Below, in pieces: positions 32,070 to 40,848 of a stretch of DNA of 64,000 bases (the stretch's first letter is position 1; each line of letters starts with the position of its first letter). The notes below the pieces were generated by a model. It saw only the letters and a program-made list of their open reading frames with translations. It had not been told where the DNA came from and made no database searches. This DNA comes from Falsiroseomonas sp051859025 (GTDB lineage: Bacteria > Pseudomonadota > Alphaproteobacteria > Acetobacterales > Acetobacteraceae), in contig NZ_JBHYGL010000023.1 of NCBI RefSeq assembly GCF_051859025.1, positions 124,001-188,000 on the forward strand. The letters are read 5' to 3'. Position numbers and translations under genes: made by a program.

Positions 32070-34937
32070 ATGCGCCTGACCCATCCGGACATCCATCCCG
32101 CTGCCGAAGCCGTGGGCATCACCCTCGATGGCCGCCCGATTCCCGCGCTGCCTGGCGAAACCGTGGCCGCCGCGCTGTCCGCCGCTGGCGAGATGGTGTT
32201 GAGGTATACGGCATCAGGCGCGCCGCGCGGCCTGCATTGCGGCATGGGGGCCTGCTTCGATTGCCTGGTCACCATCGATGGCCGCGCCAACCAGCGCGCC
32301 TGCCTCGCCAAGGTGGAGCCCGGCATGCGCGTGGAACGCGCCGCGCCCGAACGCCCCGCACCGCTGGCACCGGCGGCCGAGCACCAGGCGGAGCAGCGGG
32401 GCTGCGACGTGCTGGTGGTGGGCGCAGGCCCCGCCGGCCTGTCCGCTGCCATCGCCGCGGCGGAGGCCGGAGCCAGCGTGATCGCGCTGGATGAGCGTGA
32501 CGCCCCCGGCGGCCAGTACCTGAAGCCGCTGGCCAAGAGCCACCGTCACGAAGCGCCGGATCGGCAGTTCCGCCAGGGCGACGCCTTGCGGGATCGCGCC
32601 ATCGCCGCGGGCGTGGTCTTCCATTTCGGCGCTACTGTCTGGGGCGGCTTCGCGGAGAATGAAATCGCAGCCCTGGTGGGGGGGCGCAACGTCCTGTTCC
32701 GCCCGCGCCGCCTTGTCATCGCGGCGGGAGCCCATGAACGGCCGGTACCGATCCCCGGGTGGACCCTGCCCGGCGTGATGACAACAGGGTGCCTGCAGAC
32801 CCTGGCGCGCGCCAACCGTGTATCCCCCGGTGAACGCGTGGTGATCGCAGGCAATGGTCCGCTGAACCTGCAGCTCGCCTGCGAATTGGTCGAAGGCGGC
32901 GTGAAGGTCGCGGCGGTGCTGGAAGCGGCGCCGAAGCCGGGTCTTCTGGCGTGGCGCCAGGCGCTCAGGCTGGCGGCGAAGGCGCCGGACCTCGCATGGG
33001 ATGGCGCGCGCTACCTCGCGATCCTGCAGCGGGCGGGTGTACCCCTGCTGTGGGGGACGACGCCCATCGCCGCGGAGGGGGAGGGCCGCTTCGTCCGGCT
33101 TCGTGCCGCGGCGCCACAGGGCCAGATCATTATGGAGGCCGACGCCCTCGCGCTCAACCTCGGCTTCCAGCCCGAAACCGGCCTGGCCCGCGCGCTGGGC
33201 TGCGAACATCGATTCCATGACAGCGGCCTCGGGCGGCTGGAGACGATCACGGATGAGGACGGCCGCACCAGCCTGCCGGCCGTCTTCGCGGTCGGCGACG
33301 GCGCGCAGGTCGGCGGTTCGCGCATCGCACTCGCGCGTGGCCGCCTCGCGGGCCTCGCGGCGGCGCGGGACCTGCTGCCCGGTGTGGCGGATGACGCTTC
33401 CTGCCGCAGGGCGCTGACGCGGGCAGTGGGGTTCCAGGACGCGCTGTGGCGCTTCTTCGCCGTGCCCGCCTTCGATGTCACCGCCATCCCGGACACCACC
33501 CTCGTCTGCCGGTGTGAGGAGGTGACGGCTGGCGCGCTTCGAGCCGCAGCGTCCGACGGTGCGTGCTCGGTCGGTGCCGTGAAGAAGGCGACGCGCGCGG
33601 GCATGGGACGGTGCCAGGGCCGCATGTGCGGCGCTACCGTCGCCCGCCTGGTCGGCGCAAGCGAGGAGGTCGGCTGGGCCGCCCCACGCGCACCCCTGAA
33701 GCCCGTGCCTGCCATCGCGCTGGCGATGGAGAAGCCCGAATGGGAGGAGGGGCCCTCCGCCGCTCCCGGCCCTACTGCTCCCGGCCGCCGCAAGCCCCTG
33801 ACGGGTGAGACCCTGGACTGCCAGGTGCTGGTCATCGGCGGCGGCGCCCTCGGCCTCTCCTCCGCCCTCGCCTGCGCCCGCGAAGGCATGGATGTGCTGG
33901 TGGTGGAGCGCGCGGAGCCCGGCCAGGGCGCGACCACCGCGAATGCCGGCAGCCTGCACGTCCAACTGCACGCCTATGACAGCGCCGGAGCGGCGGAGGG
34001 GCCCGAAAGCGCGGCGGCGCAGGTGTTGGCGATCGGTCCGGAAAGCATCCGGTTGTGGCGCCAGATCGCGGCGGAGGAGGGCGAGGCGCTCGGCATCCGC
34101 ACCGAGGGCGGCATCATGCTGGCCGAGACCGCGGCGCAGGTTCGGGCGCTGGCGGACAAGGTGGCGATGGAGCGGCAGTTCGGCGTCGCGAGCGAGGTGC
34201 TCGGCCCCAACGAGCTTTATGCGATGGCTCCGTACCTCGCCCCCGGCTTCGCCGGCGCTGCCTTCTGCCCGGATGAGGGGCAGATGGATCCCCTCCGCGG
34301 GCTTTCCGTGCTGCTGCGCGCCGCGACCCGGGCCGGGGCGCGCATGCGCGGCGCTACCGCGATCGCCGCCGTGGCGCGCGAGGGCGCGGGGTTTGTCGCG
34401 GAGACGACCGACGGCATCCGTATCCGCGCTGGTCAGGTGGTGAACGCGACCGGGCCCTGGGCCGGGCAACTCGGCGCCATGATCGGCGCGCCGATCCCGG
34501 TGAAGGCGGCCGTGCAGCAGGTGATGGCGACGGAGGCGTCAGGCTCCGAGATCATGCGCCACCTTATCCTGCATGCCGGGCGCCACCTGTCGGTGAAGCA
34601 GGGCGATGCCGGCCACCTGGTCATCGGCGGTGCCTGGCCTGGCGTGACAGACAGCGCCGGCCGCCCGCGCAACTTGCGCGCCTCGATCGAGGGTAACCTT
34701 TATGTCGCCCGCACCGTTCTGCCCGCCATCGCCGGGCTGCATGTGATCCGTGCCTGGACCGGGGTGAACGTCCAGGTGCCGGGCCCCATCATCGGCGCCG
34801 ATGCGCGGGTGCCCGGCCTGCATCACGCCGTGACCTTCAATGGCTGGACACTCGGACCGATCGCCGGGCAACTTGTGGCGGAGGGCGTCCGGGGGCGGAC
34901 GGGCACGCCAAGGGTCTTCTCACCCAACCGCTTCTGA
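32070..34937 (+). CDS. three-subunit HcnABC-type amino-acid dehydrogenase fused in one chain
   Basis: 955 residues, four modules. Residues 10-90: plant-type [2Fe-2S] domain with Cys57, Cys62, Cys65 and Cys78 (HCGMGACFDC), like HcnA. Residues 110-470: pyridine-nucleotide-disulfide-oxidoreductase-type FAD domain (VVGAGPAG at 116-123), like HcnB. Residues 478-530: BFD-like [2Fe-2S] site with Cys480, Cys482, Cys515 and Cys520. Residues 585-955: DAO-family FAD domain (VIGGGALGLSS at 588-598), like HcnC, the catalytic subunit. In hydrogen cyanide synthase, opine oxidases and D-hydroxyproline dehydrogenase these are separate proteins. Likely role: oxidation of a D- or substituted amino acid with electrons passed to the respiratory chain. 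Weak ribosome-binding site. Confidence 0.9.
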   Translation: MRLTHPDIHPAAEAVGITLDGRPIPALPGETVAAALSAAGEMVLRYTASGAPRGLHCGMGACFDCLVTIDGRANQRACLAKVEPGMRVERAAPERPAPLAPAAEHQAEQRGCDVLVVGAGPAGLSAAIAAAEAGASVIALDERDAPGGQYLKPLAKSHRHEAPDRQFRQGDALRDRAIAAGVVFHFGATVWGGFAENEIAALVGGRNVLFRPRRLVIAAGAHERPVPIPGWTLPGVMTTGCLQTLARANRVSPGERVVIAGNGPLNLQLACELVEGGVKVAAVLEAAPKPGLLAWRQALRLAAKAPDLAWDGARYLAILQRAGVPLLWGTTPIAAEGEGRFVRLRAAAPQGQIIMEADALALNLGFQPETGLARALGCEHRFHDSGLGRLETITDEDGRTSLPAVFAVGDGAQVGGSRIALARGRLAGLAAARDLLPGVADDASCRRALTRAVGFQDALWRFFAVPAFDVTAIPDTTLVCRCEEVTAGALRAAASDGACSVGAVKKATRAGMGRCQGRMCGATVARLVGASEEVGWAAPRAPLKPVPAIALAMEKPEWEEGPSAAPGPTAPGRRKPLTGETLDCQVLVIGGGALGLSSALACAREGMDVLVVERAEPGQGATTANAGSLHVQLHAYDSAGAAEGPESAAAQVLAIGPESIRLWRQIAAEEGEALGIRTEGGIMLAETAAQVRALADKVAMERQFGVASEVLGPNELYAMAPYLAPGFAGAAFCPDEGQMDPLRGLSVLLRAATRAGARMRGATAIAAVAREGAGFVAETTDGIRIRAGQVVNATGPWAGQLGAMIGAPIPVKAAVQQVMATEASGSEIMRHLILHAGRHLSVKQGDAGHLVIGGAWPGVTDSAGRPRNLRASIEGNLYVARTVLPAIAGLHVIRAWTGVNVQVPGPIIGADARVPGLHHAVTFNGWTLGPIAGQLVAEGVRGRTGTPRVFSPNRF

Positions 34938-34968
34938 TTGTCGCTTGTGCAACGGCGTCGGCGTGCCG

Positions 34969-36096
34969 ATGCTGCACCGCATGATCGACCCGCATTTCGA
35001 CCTTCTCATCATCGGCCATGGAATCGTGGGCCTCGCCCATGCACTGAAGGGTGCGCGGGCCGGGCTGACGGTGGGCGTACTGGACCGGGATGTGCGGGCG
35101 AATGGCGCTTCGATCCGCAATTTCGGCTTCGTCACCGTCACCGGCCAGGGCAGCCCCGATACCTGGCGTCGCGCCCGGCACGCCCGCGATGTCTGGGCCG
35201 ATGTGGCGCCCCGGGCCGGCATCCCCGTCATCCACCGCGGCACGCTCATGGCGGCGCGGCGGCCGGAGGCCGTGTCGGTGATCGAGGAATTTGCCGCCGG
35301 GCCGATGGGGGAAGGCTGTACGGTGCTGCGCCGCGAAGCCCTGCCGGCGCCGCTGCGGCAGGACGGCGCCGTCCTGGCCGCGTTGCATTCCCCGCATGAA
35401 CTTCGGGTCGAGAGCCGTGACGCCATCCCCAGGCTCCGCGCCTGGTTGGCGACGCAGGGCGTCACCTTTTTCCCCGGGCGCGCCGCGCTGGCCATCTCTA
35501 CGGGGCGGGTGGAGACGCCGCAGGGCCCGTTGTACGCCGACCGCATCGTGGTCTGCCCCGGCACGGACCTCGTCAGCCTTTTCCCCGACGCCTTCGCCAA
35601 GCGCCAGGTCACGCTCTGCAAGCTGCACATGCTGCGCCTCGCCGATCCCGGCTGGCGCCTGCCGGCGGCGGTGATGAGCGACCTCGGCCTGCATCGCTAT
35701 CGCGGCTACCATGGCTGCCCATCGCTGCCGGCACTGCGTGCCGAACTCGCGCGTGACCAGCAACCGCATCTCGACAACGGCGTGCATCTGATCGTGGTGC
35801 AGTCCGCGGACGGGTCACTGGTGGTGGGGGACAGTCATCACTACGACCCGACGCCAGACCCGTTCCAGCCGGAAGCCGTGGATGCCCTGATCCTCGACGA
35901 ATACGCGAAAGTCCTGGGCATGCCGCCGCCGGTGATCGATCGCTGGATCGGCGTCTATCCCTCCGGCCCCGAGGATGCCTTCTTCGAGGAAGTGACGCCT
36001 GGTGTGATGCTGGTGTCCGTCACCTCCGGCACCGGGGCCTCCACCGCCTTCGGCCTGGCCGCCGATGTCTTCACCGCATGGGGTCTGCCCGCATGA
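34969..36096 (+). CDS. TIGR03364-type FAD oxidoreductase (aminophosphonate-associated)
   Basis: About 375 residues, DAO superfamily. LLIIGHGIVGLAHA binds FAD and NGASIRNFGFVTVTGQ is the hallmark segment of the TIGR03364 group, flavoenzymes found beside phosphonatase genes and proposed to deaminate an N-containing phosphonate oxidatively. The context fits: the PhnX gene overlaps its stop by 4 bases and a phosphonate-type ABC transporter follows. ATG at 34969 is used; ATG at 34981 is equally possible as neither has a clear ribosome-binding site. Product expected: phosphonoacetaldehyde or a relative. Confidence 0.85.
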   Translation: MLHRMIDPHFDLLIIGHGIVGLAHALKGARAGLTVGVLDRDVRANGASIRNFGFVTVTGQGSPDTWRRARHARDVWADVAPRAGIPVIHRGTLMAARRPEAVSVIEEFAAGPMGEGCTVLRREALPAPLRQDGAVLAALHSPHELRVESRDAIPRLRAWLATQGVTFFPGRAALAISTGRVETPQGPLYADRIVVCPGTDLVSLFPDAFAKRQVTLCKLHMLRLADPGWRLPAAVMSDLGLHRYRGYHGCPSLPALRAELARDQQPHLDNGVHLIVVQSADGSLVVGDSHHYDPTPDPFQPEAVDALILDEYAKVLGMPPPVIDRWIGVYPSGPEDAFFEEVTPGVMLVSVTSGTGASTAFGLAADVFTAWGLPA

Positions 36097-36884
36097 TCAA
36101 GGCTGTTGTTCTCGACTGGGCCGGCACGGTGCTGGACCATGGCAGCCGCGCCCCCATGGGCGCCTTCGTGGAGGCTTTTCGTCAGTTCGGCGTCGCCATC
36201 TCCATCGCCGATGCGCGCGGGCCGATGGGCATGGCGAAAGCCGACCACATCCGCTTGGTCGGCGCCGCCGTGAACGATGCCTGGCGCGCGCAGCATGGAC
36301 GCGATTTCGGCGAAGCCGATGTCCAGGCGATCTTCGACGTGTTCGAACCCCTGAACATCGCGGCGGTGGAGGCCCACAGCGCCCTGATCCCCGGGGCGCG
36401 CGAAACCCTCGCCACGCTGGCCGAGCGCGGCATCCGCGTGGGCTCCACCACCGGCTACACCCGCCCCATCATGCAGCGCCTCGCCCCCCTGGCCGCCGCG
36501 CAGGGCTTCGCGCCGGAGATCATGGTCTGCGCCGGCGACCTGCCCGCCGGGCGCCCCGCGCCGCTGCAGATGTGGAAGGTGCTGGCGGAGATGGGCATCT
36601 GGCCCGCTTCCGCCGTGGTGAAGGTGGATGACACGCCGCCGGGGATCGGTGAGGGCCGTCAGGCCGGCACCTGGACCGTCGGCCTGGCGCTTTCCGGCAA
36701 CATCGCCGGCCTCTCCGCGGAAGACCTTGCCGTCCTGCCCGAATCCGATCGCGACGCCATCCGTACCCGCGCCACGGCGGAACTGGTGGATTCCGGCGCC
36801 CATCTGGTAATCGACAGCATCGCCGACCTCCCCTGGGCCATCACCGCGATCGAGGAACGGATGGCGGCCGGCGAGGGGCCTTGA
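36093..36884 (+). CDS. phnX: phosphonoacetaldehyde hydrolase
   Basis: 263 residues, HAD superfamily. Asp8 nucleophile in VVLDWAGTVLD; Lys49 in MGMAKADHIR is the Schiff-base lysine that distinguishes phosphonatase from other HAD enzymes; GSTTGYTRPIM gives motif II and VVKVDDTPPGIGEG motif IV. Cleaves the C-P bond of phosphonoacetaldehyde to acetaldehyde and phosphate. The ATG overlaps the flavoenzyme stop (ATGA); a frame opening at 36078 is ignored. No PhnW transaminase is visible, so the flavoenzyme probably supplies the aldehyde. Confidence 0.93.
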   Translation: MIKAVVLDWAGTVLDHGSRAPMGAFVEAFRQFGVAISIADARGPMGMAKADHIRLVGAAVNDAWRAQHGRDFGEADVQAIFDVFEPLNIAAVEAHSALIPGARETLATLAERGIRVGSTTGYTRPIMQRLAPLAAAQGFAPEIMVCAGDLPAGRPAPLQMWKVLAEMGIWPASAVVKVDDTPPGIGEGRQAGTWTVGLALSGNIAGLSAEDLAVLPESDRDAIRTRATAELVDSGAHLVIDSIADLPWAITAIEERMAAGEGP

Positions 36885-36891
36885 TCCCGCA

Positions 36892-36921
36892 TTGACGCAC
36901 GCCATCGAACTGAAACAGTAT
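36892..36921 (+). promoter_or_regulatory. possible sigma-70 promoter before the transporter genes
   Basis: TTGACG (36892-36897) and CAGTAT (36916-36921) separated by 18 bases, in the 100-bp gap between phnX and the binding-protein gene. The -35 is strong, the -10 matches only three of six positions. It could let the transporter be expressed apart from the enzymes. Confidence 0.35.
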
Positions 36922-36984
36922 CGTCATCACCGCGACGCCAGATCGCGATAGGGCAGGAGACGCACGCCAGGGAAGGACCCCACC

Positions 36985-38007
36985 GTGATGCGTTCCGCCT
37001 ATCTTGCCGCCGGCCTTCTGGCCTTCATGCCGTTTGCCGAAGCCGAGGCGCAGTCCCGAACCCGGCTTACCGTCTATACGGCGCTGGAGAATGAGCAACT
37101 TGCCCCGTTCAAGGCGGCCGCCGAAGCTGCGGTTCGGGATATCGAGATCGTCTGGGTCCGTGATTCCACAGGCGTCATCACGGCCCGCCTGATCGCTGAA
37201 CGGCAGAACCCCCGAGCGGACGTGGTCTGGGGGCTGTCCGTCTACTCGCTGCTGCAGATGGAAGCACTGGAGATGCTGGAGGGCTACACGCCCGCCGGCA
37301 CCGATGCGCTGCGACCCAACATGCGCAGCGACCGCAGCCCGATGACCTGGACGGGCATGGATGCCTTCGTCTCCACCATCTGCTTCAACACGGCCGTCGC
37401 CGCGCAGCGCAACCTGCCGCGTCCCTCGACCTGGGCGGACCTGCTGGATCCTCGCTTCCGCAACCAAGTCGCCATGCCCAACCCGTCTTCCAGCGGCACT
37501 GGGTTCCTGACCGTCGCGGGCTGGATGGGCGCGATGGGGGAGGCGAATGCCTGGTCCTACATGACCCGCCTTCATGACAACGTGCAGGTCTACACCCATT
37601 CCGGAAGCGCCCCCTGCAACAATGCCGCGCGTGGTGAATACGGCGTCGGCATCTCGCTCGACATGCGCGCCGTGACGCTGCGCAACCAGGGTGCGCCGAT
37701 CGAGGTGATCGTCCCGACCGATGGCGTGGGCTTCGATTTGGAAGGCACTGCGATCCTGCGCGGCACGCGCAACCTGGATGCGGCGAAGCGCCTTGCGGAT
37801 TTCGCTGTCTCGCGCCCCGCCATGGAACAATACGGCCGTTTCTACGCCATGCTCGCGCTGCCGGGCGTCGATGCGACGGTGCGCAACTACCCGCCGGAAT
37901 TCGCGCAGCGCCTGGTCAATGTGAATTTCCGGGAAACGGCGCTGCAGCGTGACCGCATCCTGCGCGAGTGGTCGCAGCGCTTTGACGGCAAGTCGGCGCC
38001 GCGCTGA
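36985..38007 (+). CDS. phosphonate-type (2-aminoethylphosphonate) ABC substrate-binding protein
   Basis: 340 residues: signal peptide (SAYLAAGLLAFMPFAEAEA), then an iron/phosphonate-type class of binding protein (LTVYTALENEQLAPFKAAAE, DVVWGLSVYSLLQMEALEML, MPNPSSSGTGFLTVAGW). These blocks match the PhnS-like receptors encoded with 2-aminoethylphosphonate transporters. AAGGA fits a GTG at 36985, with ATG at 36988 next. Precedes the ATPase by 10 bp. Confidence 0.88.
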   Translation: MMRSAYLAAGLLAFMPFAEAEAQSRTRLTVYTALENEQLAPFKAAAEAAVRDIEIVWVRDSTGVITARLIAERQNPRADVVWGLSVYSLLQMEALEMLEGYTPAGTDALRPNMRSDRSPMTWTGMDAFVSTICFNTAVAAQRNLPRPSTWADLLDPRFRNQVAMPNPSSSGTGFLTVAGWMGAMGEANAWSYMTRLHDNVQVYTHSGSAPCNNAARGEYGVGISLDMRAVTLRNQGAPIEVIVPTDGVGFDLEGTAILRGTRNLDAAKRLADFAVSRPAMEQYGRFYAMLALPGVDATVRNYPPEFAQRLVNVNFRETALQRDRILREWSQRFDGKSAPR

Positions 38008-38017
38008 GCACGCCCGC

Positions 38018-39139
38018 ATGACCGCCCTCGATACGCTGTTGCAGGGCGGCATCCGCCACGCGGCAACGCAGGCGCCCTATCTCGACCTGTCGGCGGTGGG
38101 GAAGCAGTTCGGCGGCTTCGTCGCGCTGAAGGATGTCAATCTCTCGATCCGGGAAGGGGAGTTCATCTCCTTCCTCGGCCCTTCGGGCTGCGGCAAGACG
38201 ACGCTGCTGCGTGCCATTGCGGGGCTCGATCCGGCGACGACCGGCGTGATCCGCCAGGCCGGGCGGGACATCACCGGCCTGCCGCCGGCGGCGCGGGATT
38301 TCGGCATCGTCTTCCAGTCCTACGCGCTTTTCCCCAATTTCAACGTCACCGACAACATCGCCTATGGCCTGCGCGGGCCTGCCTGGCGGATGCCGCGGGT
38401 GAAGGCGCGCGTGGCCGAACTGCTCGACCTCGTCGGCCTTGCGGAACACGCAGCCAAGTATCCAGCGCAGCTCTCTGGCGGGCAGCAGCAGCGTGTGGCC
38501 CTTGCCCGTGCGCTGGCGCCCGAACCGGGCCTGTTGCTGCTGGATGAGCCGCTCTCTGCCCTCGATGCCATCGTGCGCCTCCAACTGCGGCAGGAGATTC
38601 GAGACCTTCAGAGGCGACTCGGCGTCACGACCATCATGGTGACGCATGACCAGGAGGAGGCGATGGGAGTCTCGGACCGGATACTGGTCATGAGCCGCGG
38701 CCATGTGCAGCAGGTCGGCACGCCGGAGGAGGTCTATCGCACACCAGCCACCGCCTTCGTCGCGTCCTTCGTCGGCCGGTCCTCCGCCTTCGATGCGGTG
38801 GTGCAGGCGGTGCCTGGCACGATCTCCGCCGGCGGAACTGTCCTTTGGGCGGATGCTGCGCGCGGCATGCTGTACGGCACAGCGCTGCGCGCCTTCGTGC
38901 GGCCGGAGGAGGTGCGTCTTGGCGCGGCGGCAAACGGCTTGCCGGGCGCGATGCCGATGGTGGTGACGCATCTGGAGTATCTGGGCCCGACCTGTCGGCT
39001 GTCGCTGGAACGCGGCGCCTTCCGGCTGGAAGCGGAAGCGGCGCCGGATCTGGTGCGGGCCGTCGGCGCGCTGCCGGGGGCGGAAGTGGTGGCCGCCATT
39101 CCGCCCGACCGCGTGATGGTCTTTCCCGGAGATGAGTGA
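38018..39139 (+). CDS. ABC transporter ATPase, phosphonate/2-AEP type
   Basis: 373 residues. Walker A GPSGCGKTT, Q-loop VFQSYALFPNFNV, signature LSGGQQQR, Walker B LLLLDEPLSALD, switch His in MVTHDQEEA, then a C-terminal TOBE-like domain of about 110 residues (AFVRPEEVRLG). Only complete transport ATPase in the window. Between its receptor and the double permease (8-base overlap downstream). A long in-frame shadow upstream ends inside the receptor gene; ATG at 38018 is the start. Confidence 0.93.
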   Translation: MTALDTLLQGGIRHAATQAPYLDLSAVGKQFGGFVALKDVNLSIREGEFISFLGPSGCGKTTLLRAIAGLDPATTGVIRQAGRDITGLPPAARDFGIVFQSYALFPNFNVTDNIAYGLRGPAWRMPRVKARVAELLDLVGLAEHAAKYPAQLSGGQQQRVALARALAPEPGLLLLDEPLSALDAIVRLQLRQEIRDLQRRLGVTTIMVTHDQEEAMGVSDRILVMSRGHVQQVGTPEEVYRTPATAFVASFVGRSSAFDAVVQAVPGTISAGGTVLWADAARGMLYGTALRAFVRPEEVRLGAAANGLPGAMPMVVTHLEYLGPTCRLSLERGAFRLEAEAAPDLVRAVGALPGAEVVAAIPPDRVMVFPGDE

Positions 39140-40838
39140 GGCGATCGCTGGCCGGCAGGTGCGGATAGAGGCTTCCGTCGACCAGCGTTTGATTCGTGCG
39201 GGGCTCTGGCTCGCGGGCGGCTTCCTCCTGCTGGCGCTCGGGCTGCCGATGGCGGTGCTGCTGTCACGGGCCTTCGAGGACCAGGCCGGTCAGTTCGTGG
39301 GCCTGGCGAATTTCGTGACCTATGTCAGCACGCCCGTGCTGCTGCGATCCGCCTGGAACAGCATCTGGACCGCGGCGCTGACGATGGTGATCGTGGTGCC
39401 GATGGCCTTCACTTATGCCTACGCGCTGACGCGGTCGCGCCTGCCTTTCAAGCCGGCGTTCCGGGCGGTGATGCTGCTGCCCATCCTGGCGCCGTCGCTA
39501 CTACCGGCGCTGTCCCTGATCTATCTTTTCGGCAACCAGGGCATGCTGCGCTGGATGCTGCCGATGGAGAACATCTACGGCGCACCCGGCATCATCGTGG
39601 CCCAGGTGTTCAGCACCTTCCCCTCCGCGGCGATCATCCTTTCGGTGGCCTTGGCCACCGCGGATGCGCGGCTGTATGAGGCGGCGGAGGCGTTGAAGGC
39701 CGGCCGCGCGCGCATCTTCGCGACCGTCACGCTGCCCGGCGCACGCTTCGGCCTTGTCTCCGCCGCCGTAGTCGTCTTCACTGGGGTGGTCACGGATTTC
39801 GGCATCCCGAAGGTCATCGGCGGGCAGTTCCCGGTGCTGGCGACCGACGTCTACAAGCAGGTCGTCGGGCTTCAGGACTTCAACATGGGTGCCGTCGTGG
39901 GGCTGGTGCTTCTGCTCCCGGCGCTTGCGGCATTCGCGCTGCAGCGTTGGGCGGAGGGCAAGCGCGCGGCAACGTTGACAGGCCGTGCCGTGCCGCTCGC
40001 ACCGCGCCCGCGCCTTGCACGCGACCTGCCACTGGCGCTGTTCTGCCTTGCCGTGGCCTTCATGCTGGTCGGCATCGTCGCCGTCGCCGCCTGGGGTTCG
40101 CTGGTTCGGTTCTGGCCCTGGAACCTGGCGCTGACGCTGGACAATTATGATTTCGGCCGCTTCGATTCATCGGGCTGGGGCGCGGTCGGCACCTCCATCC
40201 GCATGGCGCTGGCCACGGCCTGCATCGGTACCGTCATCGTGTTCCTCGGCGCCTATGTCATGGAACGCGCGCCGCGGCTGTCCCGCGTGGATGCGGGCCT
40301 GCGGAGTGCCGTGGGGCTGCTGGCGACGGTGCCGTTGGCGATCCCGGGTCTGGTGCTGGGGCTCGCCTACATCCTGTTCTTCAACCACCCTGCCAATCCG
40401 CTAGGGTTCCTGTATGGCACCCTGGCGATCCTGGTCCTGAACTCGCTGGTGCATTTCTACACCGTGGGTCATCTGGCGGCGACAACGGCGATCCGCCAAT
40501 TGGACCCGGAGTTCGAGGCGGTAGGGGCTAGCCTGAAGGTCCCGGTGTGGGAAACCTTCCGGCGTGTGACGCTGCCGATCTGCCTGCCGGCGATCCTGGA
40601 AATCTGGGTCTATCTTTTCGTCAACGCCATGGCGACGGTCAGCGCCGTGATCTTCCTCTACGGGCCCGACACCAAGCCGGCCTCCGTTTCCGTGGTGCAC
40701 ATGGATGAAGCCGGGCAGGCCAGCGCCGCCGCCGCCATGGCCTGCGTGCTGCTCGGCGTCTCGATCATGGCGAAACTGGCGCAGATGGTGGTGGGGGCGC
40801 TGACGGCACGGGCCACGCAGGGATGGCGGAGGCGGTAG
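39132..40838 (+). CDS. double-domain ABC permease, phosphonate/2-AEP type
   Basis: 568 residues, two BPD-transport permease units in one chain, about 12 membrane segments. The first half has an EAA-type loop around YEAAEALKAGRARIFATVTL and the second around FEAVGASLKVPVWETFRRVTL, so both half-channels needed for the dimer are in one protein (PhnU-type architecture of 2-aminoethylphosphonate transporters). Overlaps the ATPase gene by 8 bases. Ends 10 bp from a convergent protease-like gene. Confidence 0.92.
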   Translation: MSEAIAGRQVRIEASVDQRLIRAGLWLAGGFLLLALGLPMAVLLSRAFEDQAGQFVGLANFVTYVSTPVLLRSAWNSIWTAALTMVIVVPMAFTYAYALTRSRLPFKPAFRAVMLLPILAPSLLPALSLIYLFGNQGMLRWMLPMENIYGAPGIIVAQVFSTFPSAAIILSVALATADARLYEAAEALKAGRARIFATVTLPGARFGLVSAAVVVFTGVVTDFGIPKVIGGQFPVLATDVYKQVVGLQDFNMGAVVGLVLLLPALAAFALQRWAEGKRAATLTGRAVPLAPRPRLARDLPLALFCLAVAFMLVGIVAVAAWGSLVRFWPWNLALTLDNYDFGRFDSSGWGAVGTSIRMALATACIGTVIVFLGAYVMERAPRLSRVDAGLRSAVGLLATVPLAIPGLVLGLAYILFFNHPANPLGFLYGTLAILVLNSLVHFYTVGHLAATTAIRQLDPEFEAVGASLKVPVWETFRRVTLPICLPAILEIWVYLFVNAMATVSAVIFLYGPDTKPASVSVVHMDEAGQASAAAAMACVLLGVSIMAKLAQMVVGALTARATQGWRRR

Positions 40839-40848
40839 GCGCCGCCGT

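Noticed and set aside
32214..34469. 751-residue open frame on the - strand
   Set aside because: Antisense shadow of the fused dehydrogenase, with biased composition and no motifs.
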